Of a stretch of 48,728 nucleotides of DNA, positions 43,050 through 48,728 are shown one piece after another. The stretch covers positions 1-48,728 of the forward strand of contig JBBQCD010000032.1 in the NCBI GenBank assembly GCA_038318385.1. The letters run 5' to 3'. This stretch comes from Schlegelella_A sp038318385 (lineage in GTDB: Bacteria > Pseudomonadota > Gammaproteobacteria > Burkholderiales > Burkholderiaceae_C). The notes under the pieces are model-generated. The model had not been told where the DNA came from, ran no database searches, and saw only the letters and a program-made list of their open reading frames with translations. A program made the translations under genes and the position numbers. Position 1 is the stretch's first letter; each line of letters starts with the position of its first letter.

Positions 43050-44815
43050 CCCGCACGCGCGCCTTCGTCTCCGCCGGCCATCCGGAAGCGGCGCGCATCG
43101 CGGCCGCGGTGCTCGACGCCGGCGGCAATGCCGTCGATGCCGGTGTCGCCGCGACGATCGCGCTCTGCGTGCTGCATTCCGAACAGGTGCAGCTCGGTGG
43201 CGTCGCGCCGATGCTGGTGCGGATGGCGCACGACGGCCAGACGATGGCGATCGAAGGCGCGGGGCGCTGGCCGGCCGCGACCGAGCGCGCCCGGTTCGAG
43301 TCCGAGCACGGCGGCCGCATCCCGCATGGCGTCCTGCGCAGCGTGGTGCCGGCAGCTCCCGGGGCGTGGTTGACCGCCCTGCGGCGGTTCGGCACCATGG
43401 GCTTCGCCGAGCTCGCCACGCCCGCGCTCGCGCTCGCCACCGCCGGCTTCGCGGCGCACGACGACCTGGTGATGTGCACCACGCAGTTCGAGCGCTACTA
43501 CCGTCGCTACGCCGAGAACACGCGAATCTGGCTGCCCGAGGGCAAGCCGCTGCAGGCAGGCCAGTGGTTCTGCCAGCTCGAGCTCGGCGCGACGCTGGCG
43601 CAGTTGATCGATGCCGACCGGTCCGCCGCGGGACGCGGCGGACGCGACGCCGGACTCGCCGCTGTGGACGACTGCTTCTACCGCGGCGCGATCGCCGACG
43701 CGATCGTGCGCCATGTCGATGGGCTCGGCGGCTGGCTCTCGCGGCGCGACCTGGCGCAGCACCGCACGCCGGTGATGCCGGCGACGCGGGCTGCCGTCGG
43801 CGGTGGCACGCTCTACACCTGCGGCTTCTGGTCGCAGGGGCCGGCGCTGGGCCAGACGCTGCAGATCATCGAGCAGGCCCGCGGCGCGTCGGCCGATCCT
43901 TCGGATGCGGCCCACGCCCATCTCGTCCTCGAGGCCTTGAAGCTCGCGCTCGCCGACCGCGAAGACTGTTACGGCGACCCCGACTTCGTCGCCGTTCCCG
44001 CCGCCCGCCTGCTGTCTCCCGCCTACGCCGCGCGGCGCGCCGCGTCCATCGACCCAGAGCGCGCCACTGCCGGGCTGCCGCCCGCCGGCGATACCGACGA
44101 ACGCGCGCCGCAGCCGCCGTACTCGAAGGCAGTGGCGATGCCGGCGCTGCCTCCCGCCGGCGCGTCCCCGCCGCGGCGACAACGCACGGCCTTCGGCGAC
44201 AGCGTCGACACGTCCGTCGTCGCGGTGATCGATGCAGACGGCAATGCCTACACGGCGACGCCGAGCGACTCGTCGTTCGATGCCCCGGCCGTGCCCGGGC
44301 TCGGCTTCGTCGTCTCGACCCGCGGCGCGCAGAGCTACGTCGCCGCGGCGCATCCGGCCGTCCTGGGGCCCGGGCGCAGGCCGCGGGTCAGCGCCTGCCC
44401 GATGCTGTTCGAGGGCGCCGACGGCGGCCTCATCACCGGCGGTGGCCCCGGCGGCGACCTGCAGCTGCAGGCGATGGCGCAGGTGCTGATGCGGCACCTT
44501 TTGCACGGCGCCGAGCTCGATGCCGCGGTGCGCGCGCCGCGCGTCTTCACGCAGAGCGCGCCGGGATCGGCCGACCCGCATGTGGCGTTTCCGGGCCGCG
44601 TGCTGGTCGAGACCAGCGCAGGTCCTGACCTGCTTGCCGGGCTCGTGCGGCGCGGCCACCAGGCCGTCCACGACGCGCTCCACGGCGCCGCCCGTCCGTC
44701 CGTGTGCCTGGTCGCGGTCGCGGCCGACGGCAGCCGCGGCGCAGCCATTTGCGATCCGCGCCGCGCCGGGGGAACGAGCGTCGTCGAACGAGCCGCGCGC
44801 AAGGGGCCTGTGTGA
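43046..44815 (+). CDS. Gamma-glutamyltransferase family protein
   Basis: A 589-residue Ntn-hydrolase. It keeps the family opening (AAAVLDAGGNAVDAGVAA), HGVLRSVVPAAPGAW, and the autoprocessing site SVDTSVVAVIDADGN with T389 as the likely nucleophile, plus the late TGGGPGGDLQLQAMAQV block. TTHxS is altered to DTSVV here, as in many non-classical family members, so true glutathione-type gamma-glutamyl transfer is uncertain; amide hydrolysis of another substrate is possible. No signal peptide is visible, so it should be cytosolic, unlike classical periplasmic Ggt. It overlaps the MOSC gene by ATGA and the next gene by GTGA. Confidence 0.88.
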   Translation: MTRTRAFVSAGHPEAARIAAAVLDAGGNAVDAGVAATIALCVLHSEQVQLGGVAPMLVRMAHDGQTMAIEGAGRWPAATERARFESEHGGRIPHGVLRSVVPAAPGAWLTALRRFGTMGFAELATPALALATAGFAAHDDLVMCTTQFERYYRRYAENTRIWLPEGKPLQAGQWFCQLELGATLAQLIDADRSAAGRGGRDAGLAAVDDCFYRGAIADAIVRHVDGLGGWLSRRDLAQHRTPVMPATRAAVGGGTLYTCGFWSQGPALGQTLQIIEQARGASADPSDAAHAHLVLEALKLALADREDCYGDPDFVAVPAARLLSPAYAARRAASIDPERATAGLPPAGDTDERAPQPPYSKAVAMPALPPAGASPPRRQRTAFGDSVDTSVVAVIDADGNAYTATPSDSSFDAPAVPGLGFVVSTRGAQSYVAAAHPAVLGPGRRPRVSACPMLFEGADGGLITGGGPGGDLQLQAMAQVLMRHLLHGAELDAAVRAPRVFTQSAPGSADPHVAFPGRVLVETSAGPDLLAGLVRRGHQAVHDALHGAARPSVCLVAVAADGSRGAAICDPRRAGGTSVVERAARKGPV

Positions 44816-46029
44816 AGGCGCTGCCGCCGCTGCCGGCCGGTTGGCGCGCCGAGTTCCACGACGCGATCGGCGCCATCGCCGCCGCCGACTGGGACGCCTG
44901 CGCCGGACCGGACTCTCCGTTCGTGCGCCACGCCCACCTGCAGTTGCTCGAGCAGTGCGGCCTGGCGACGCCGGAGCACGGCTACAGGCCGCGCCACGTT
45001 GTCCTGCACGACGCCAGCGGGGCCGTCGTCGCCACCGCGCCGGCCTATCTGAAGACGCACTCGAACGGCGAGCGCGGCCTGGACCTCGGGTTTTCGCTGG
45101 CGCACCAGCGCGCCGCCGGACCGTACTACCCGAAGCTCCAGGTCGAGGTCCCGATGACGCCGGTCACGGGCCCGCGCCTGCTGGTGCGCGCCGGCGAGGA
45201 AGGGGTGCACACCCGCGCGGTGCTGCTGGGCGCCCTGCGTGACGAGGCCGATCGCTGTGAAGCGACGTCGCTGCAGATCGTCCACATGAGCGCGGAAGAT
45301 CGGGCCGCCGCGGCTGCGGCCGGCATGCTGGCAGGCGAGGGCAACGTCCACGTCTGGCGGCCGGGCGGCACGCCGAGCTTCGAGGCGCTGCTCGCGCGCA
45401 TGCACTCGTGGCGGCGCGGGTCGATCCGGCACGAGCGGCGCATCGTCGCGTCCTCCGGCCTGACGATCCGGCGCCTGTCGGGCGCGCAGCTCGACGCGGC
45501 CTGGTCCGAACGCTTCTTCGCGCTCTACACGAGCACCTACGAGCGGCATGCCAGCGTCCCCTGGCTCAATGCCGACTACTTCCGCCGGCTCTTTCGCGAC
45601 CTCGGCGACGTCGTCGAGCTGCTCGCCGCCTTCGACGGCGAGACCTGCGTCGCCGCGGTACTGTGCGTGCGGTCGCCCGCCACGCTCCACGTGCTGCACT
45701 GGGGCCAGACGGGCGAGCGCCCGTTCCTGCATTTCGAGCTGGTGTTCTACCGCACCATCGAGCGCGCGATCGAGCTCGGCGTCGAAGCGCTCGACTGCGG
45801 CAGCGGCGGCCGGCACAAGGCGCCGCGCGGCATCGCCCTGGAGGCCGTGCACCATGCCGCGTGGTTCCGCGCGCCGGCGTTTGTCGAGACGGCGACGCTC
45901 GCCCTGGCACAGCGACGCGCGGCCGCCGCCGCCGAGCGCGCGGCCGAGAACGCGCGGCTTCCTTTCGCAGCGGCCGGCGACGCGCCGCATCCCGTGACCA
46001 CCGCGAAGACATCGGGCAAGCCCCCATGA
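44812..46029 (+). CDS. FemAB-like/GNAT acyltransferase (PF04339-type)
   Basis: A 405-residue cytosolic protein. The pattern resembles the FemAB_like family once named peptidoglycan biosynthesis protein: WDACAGPDSPFVRHAHLQLL near the start, TAPAYLKTHSNGE, GPYYPKLQVEVPMTPVTGPR in the middle, the GNVHVWRPGG segment and the late DCGSGGRHKAPRG. Such proteins have two GNAT-like halves and transfer acyl or aminoacyl groups. The start is GTG at 44812, overlapping the preceding stop as GTGA; it ends in an ATGA overlap with the thioesterase gene. The donor could be the carrier protein of the downstream ligase, which is inference. Confidence 0.8.
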   Translation: MKALPPLPAGWRAEFHDAIGAIAAADWDACAGPDSPFVRHAHLQLLEQCGLATPEHGYRPRHVVLHDASGAVVATAPAYLKTHSNGERGLDLGFSLAHQRAAGPYYPKLQVEVPMTPVTGPRLLVRAGEEGVHTRAVLLGALRDEADRCEATSLQIVHMSAEDRAAAAAAGMLAGEGNVHVWRPGGTPSFEALLARMHSWRRGSIRHERRIVASSGLTIRRLSGAQLDAAWSERFFALYTSTYERHASVPWLNADYFRRLFRDLGDVVELLAAFDGETCVAAVLCVRSPATLHVLHWGQTGERPFLHFELVFYRTIERAIELGVEALDCGSGGRHKAPRGIALEAVHHAAWFRAPAFVETATLALAQRRAAAAAERAAENARLPFAAAGDAPHPVTTAKTSGKPP

Positions 46030-46847
46030 GCCGACCCGCTTCCCTCCCGCTGCTGCCGCCGACGCTGTTCGCGCTCGGCGGCAACGGCGCCGCCGGCAGC
46101 GTCGTCTTCTGCCCCGACTACGGCGGCAACGTGCTGTACGCGCGTCCGCTGGTGGCGCAGCTCGGCGCCGAGCTGCGCTGTTTCGGCCTGCGACTGACGC
46201 CGCCGCTGCTCGAGGCTGCCGGCGGCCTCGACATCGAGGCGCTCGGCCGGACTTTCGCCGCCGACATCCGCCAGGCCGGCCTGCCGCAGCCGGTGCACCT
46301 GGTCGGCTTCTCGTTCGCCGGCATCGTCGCTTTCGAAACCGCGCGCCGTCTCGCCGCCGGTGCCGCCGCGGAGCCCAGGCTCTGGATCGTCGACACCCAC
46401 ATCCACCGCATGTTCGTGCGCCACTACCTGTTGCGCGGCTGGCGGCGCGAGTTGCGCTACGCCGCCCGCTGGCTCCGGCAGAACCTGCGCCACCTGCTGA
46501 GCGCGGCGCGCGATCCCGACGTGCTGCATCGCTACGGCCGAATGCGCTTCGACCTCGGCGTGCACCCCCATGCCTACCGCGCCGTCATCCGCCTGTGCTA
46601 CGAAGCGCACGCGCGCTACCGCCCGCAGCCCTGGGAAGGATCGGCGACGGTGCTGCGCGGTCGGCACGACAACTGGCCGCACATCCCCGACGACCTCGGC
46701 TGGCGCCACCTGATCCGCGGAAGCCTGCAGACGGTTCCGCTGCAATCCGACCATCTCGGCTTGCTGCAACGCGTCGAGACCGTGCAGCAGATCGCCCAGC
46801 TCATCCTGAACGGGCCGCAAGGCCATCCCGCGAGGCAATCCGCTTGA
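46026..46847 (+). CDS. Thioesterase-domain alpha/beta hydrolase (type II TE-like)
   Basis: A 273-residue protein resembling thioesterases that release or proofread acyl groups from carrier proteins. The opening VVFCPDYGGNVLYARPL matches the FCxPxxGG start of these domains. The nucleophile elbow LVGFSFAGIVAFE carries S96, and the late LQSDHLGLL provides the histidine. It sits directly before a ligase-carrier fusion (TTGA overlap), the expected partner of such an enzyme. Confidence 0.85.
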   Translation: MSRPASLPLLPPTLFALGGNGAAGSVVFCPDYGGNVLYARPLVAQLGAELRCFGLRLTPPLLEAAGGLDIEALGRTFAADIRQAGLPQPVHLVGFSFAGIVAFETARRLAAGAAAEPRLWIVDTHIHRMFVRHYLLRGWRRELRYAARWLRQNLRHLLSAARDPDVLHRYGRMRFDLGVHPHAYRAVIRLCYEAHARYRPQPWEGSATVLRGRHDNWPHIPDDLGWRHLIRGSLQTVPLQSDHLGLLQRVETVQQIAQLILNGPQGHPARQSA

Positions 46848-48661
46848 ATGCTCCCGAAGTCCGACCTGACCCCTTCCAGGCGTTCTGCCGACGCATCGAC
46901 CAGCAGCTGCAAGACAGCGGCCACAAGCTCTTCGCCGCGTTCGACGACGGTCCGCTCACCTATGCCGATCTGGCGCGTGACCTGCAGCGCCTCGGCGCCG
47001 GCTTCGGCGGACTCGGCCTTTCGACAGGCGATCGCGCGGTGGTGCTGTCGCGCCACGACCGCAGCACCGTCACGCTGTTCCTGGCGCTGCTGCGCGCCGG
47101 CCTGACGCCGGTCATCGGTGATCCGCAGTCCACGCCCGACGAGGTCGGCGCACTGCTGCGCACCTGCCGCCCCGCCGTCGTCTTCGCCGACGCCGCGATC
47201 GTCACGGCATCGAACCTGCGAGATTCGGGAGCGCCTTTCAGCGTGGTCGAAGTCGGACCGGCAGGCGCCGCGGGCATCGCCGGCGCCGCAGGCATCGGGG
47301 CACCCGCGAACCCCGCCGCTTCGCGGCCGTCGGGCCCTGCGCCCGAAGTCGCGATGCTGGTCTTCACCTCGGGCACGACGTCCGAACCCAAGGCGGTCGA
47401 GCTGACCCATGCCAACCTGGTCGCGCAGCTGGAGATCTTTGCCGAGGCCTACGCCTTCGACGCCGACTCCCGCCTGCTCAACCTGCTGCCGCTGCACCAC
47501 GTGGACGGCCTGGTGCGCGGACCGCTGGCGGCCCTCTGGTTCGGCGCCGCCGTGCACCGCACGCCGGCGTTCTCGGTCGCCGGCGTGCCGGCGCTGCTCG
47601 CGAGCGTGGCCGCGCAGCGCATCACCCACTTCATCGCCGTGCCGGCGATGCTGCGCATCGTCGAGCGCGCCGGCAGCGATCGACCGCGGGCCCTGCGCAC
47701 GCCCGATTTCCGCTACGTGCTGTCGAGCGCCGACCACCTCGAAGCCGCTGCCTGGGCGCGCTTCGAGGCCACGTTCGGCGTGCCGGTGGTCAATGCCTAC
47801 GGCCTGAGCGAGGTGGTCTGCGACGCGCTCTTCGCCGGGCCCGGGCCCGCGACGCGCCGCATCGGCTCGCTCGGCCTGCCGATCGGCTGCCGGGCCCGGG
47901 TGATCGACGACGCCGGCCGCGAACTGCCGCACGGCCAGGTCGGGGAGCTCGAACTCGCCGGGCCGACCGTGATGCGCGGCTACTTCCAGGCGCCGGAGCC
48001 GACCGCGCAGGTCCTGCGCGACGGTGCGTTCCGGACCGGCGACTACTTTCGCGTCGCCGACGACGGCCTGTTCGAATTCGTCGGCCGCAAGAAGACCGCG
48101 ATCGTCTCGGCCGGCGTGACCCTGCACCCCGAGAGCGTGGCGAGTGTGCTGGCGACGATGCCGGGTGTCGCCGAAGCGTTCGCCTTCGGCGTGCCGGACC
48201 CGACCCGCGGCGAGCGCCTCGTGGCGGCGCTGGCGGCGACGCCCGGGCAGCCGCCGATCGACAGCGCCGACGCAGCCGCCTACTGCCGCGCCCGCCTGGC
48301 GCCGGAACGCGTCCCGACCGGGTTCCTGATGGTGGCGGCGCTGCCGCGCAACGCCGCCGGCAAGGTGCTGGTGCAGGAACTGGTGCACCAGGCGACGCTG
48401 GCCGCCGCAGACGCGAAAGCCACGACCGCGCAGCCGCCCGACGTCCATGCGATCGCGGCGCGATGCTTCAACTGCCCGGTCGATGCGCTCGGCGCCGGAT
48501 CGACGCCCTTCAACACCGACGGCTGGGATTCGCTCGCCCACATGGCGTTCATCGAGGAGCTCGAGGCGGGGTTCGGACTGCGCTTCTCCGCCATCGAGAT
48601 CACCCAGATCATGTCGCTCGGCGACGCGAGCCGCATCGTGAGCGCGGCGCTGACGCGATGA
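46844..48661 (+). CDS. AMP-dependent acyl/aminoacyl ligase fused to a carrier-protein domain
   Basis: A 605-residue two-domain protein, probably starting at TTG 46844 (GAGG 8 nt upstream, TTGA overlap with the preceding stop); the nearby ATG at 46848 is out of frame. The adenylation domain (about 1-515) has FTSGTTSEPKAVELTH (T175 region), NAYGLSEVVCDALF, GDYFRVADDGLFEFVGRKK and the catalytic K507 in PRNAAGKVLVQEL. The carrier domain (about 530-600) has TDGWDSLAHM with S563 as the phosphopantetheine site. No condensation domain is present, so it loads one acyl or amino acid for transfer by a separate enzyme, perhaps the FemAB-like protein. Confidence 0.92.
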   Translation: MNAPEVRPDPFQAFCRRIDQQLQDSGHKLFAAFDDGPLTYADLARDLQRLGAGFGGLGLSTGDRAVVLSRHDRSTVTLFLALLRAGLTPVIGDPQSTPDEVGALLRTCRPAVVFADAAIVTASNLRDSGAPFSVVEVGPAGAAGIAGAAGIGAPANPAASRPSGPAPEVAMLVFTSGTTSEPKAVELTHANLVAQLEIFAEAYAFDADSRLLNLLPLHHVDGLVRGPLAALWFGAAVHRTPAFSVAGVPALLASVAAQRITHFIAVPAMLRIVERAGSDRPRALRTPDFRYVLSSADHLEAAAWARFEATFGVPVVNAYGLSEVVCDALFAGPGPATRRIGSLGLPIGCRARVIDDAGRELPHGQVGELELAGPTVMRGYFQAPEPTAQVLRDGAFRTGDYFRVADDGLFEFVGRKKTAIVSAGVTLHPESVASVLATMPGVAEAFAFGVPDPTRGERLVAALAATPGQPPIDSADAAAYCRARLAPERVPTGFLMVAALPRNAAGKVLVQELVHQATLAAADAKATTAQPPDVHAIAARCFNCPVDALGAGSTPFNTDGWDSLAHMAFIEELEAGFGLRFSAIEITQIMSLGDASRIVSAALTR

Positions 48662-48683
48662 CGGCCCGGGCGGCCCGCGCTCA

Positions 48684-48728
48684 TCACCCCGCGTTCCGCC
48701 CGTCGAGCGCCGCCTGGACGATCGTCGC
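48684..48728 (-). CDS. 3' end of a minus-strand gene, cut by window edge
   Basis: Fourteen codons ending in TGA at 48684-48686 run in from the edge with every third position G or C and a natural-looking residue mix (TIVQAALDGRNAG). A competing plus-strand reading starts at ATG 48658, overlapping the ligase stop by ATGA, but its residues are Arg/His-rich and less convincing. Too little is visible to name a product. Confidence 0.4.
   Translation of the reverse strand, partial: ATIVQAALDGRNAG

Noticed and set aside
48658..48728. Plus-strand continuation of the ligase operon starting at the ATGA overlap
   Set aside because: The visible 23 residues are Arg/His-rich and the opposing minus-strand tail looks more like coding DNA; it cannot be settled without sequence to the right.

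Overview
The window (48.7 kb, very GC-rich, third codon positions almost all G or C) looks like a chromosomal segment of a betaproteobacterium, most likely of the order Burkholderiales. This rests on an RpoD with a Lys/Ala-rich amino-terminal extension, a DUF1631 protein, malonyl-CoA decarboxylase, TsdBA-type thiosulfate cytochromes and Dpp-family transport genes. No rRNA, tRNA, CRISPR array, integrase or transposase was seen.

Layout. (1) 1-7.4 kb: a cut-off minus-strand gene, a divergent TIM-barrel amidohydrolase, a DUF1631 protein, a BON-domain lipoprotein, then a small operon of an alpha/beta hydrolase, an orphan branched-chain-amino-acid-type binding protein and an antibiotic-biosynthesis-monooxygenase-fold protein. 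(2) 7.4-14.3 kb: a sulfur locus. On the minus strand lie a periplasmic DsrE-like protein, a persulfide dioxygenase and two YeeE/YedE transport subunits, flanked by DUF445 and DUF599 membrane proteins. On the plus strand lie a TsdB/TsdA-like dihaem cytochrome pair and a membrane-anchored TlpA thioredoxin. Together they would import, detoxify and oxidise sulfane sulfur and thiosulfate. (3) 14.4-19.6 kb: small uncharacterised proteins, an NmrA-family oxidoreductase and the housekeeping sigma factor rpoD. (4) 19.9-27.8 kb: a truncated uracil-DNA-glycosylase remnant abuts a 2079-residue hybrid sensor kinase (TPR-like region, six GAF-type segments, HisKA, HATPase, two receivers). It is followed by an Hpt protein and a receiver-nucleotidyl cyclase, which reads as a complete phosphorelay ending in cyclic-nucleotide synthesis. 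Malonyl-CoA decarboxylase follows. (5) 29.3-39.2 kb, minus strand: a peptide/opine-type ABC transporter (binding protein, two permeases, two ATPases) leads into diaminopropionate ammonia-lyase, an M20-type amidohydrolase and an N-carbamoyl-D-amino-acid hydrolase. The gene string is interrupted between the two permeases by 844 bp of non-coding DNA full of inverted and tandem repeats. (6) 39.4-48.7 kb, plus strand, divergent from (5): MlrC-type M81 metallopeptidase, a second M20-type amidohydrolase, a MOSC protein, a gamma-glutamyltransferase, a FemAB-like acyltransferase, a thioesterase and an AMP-ligase fused to a carrier-protein domain. From the MOSC gene on, successive genes overlap by 4 nt, so they are probably translationally coupled.

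Together (5) and (6) look like one divergently transcribed accessory locus for uptake and hydrolysis (and perhaps acyl/aminoacyl modification) of unusual amide or D-amino-acid-containing compounds. Its actual substrate is not visible in the sequence. The main items for follow-up are the phosphorelay-cyclase system, the divergent amidohydrolase/minimal-ligase locus, the repeat block inside the transporter genes, and two gene remnants (a uracil-DNA glycosylase tail and a possible D-aminoacylase head).
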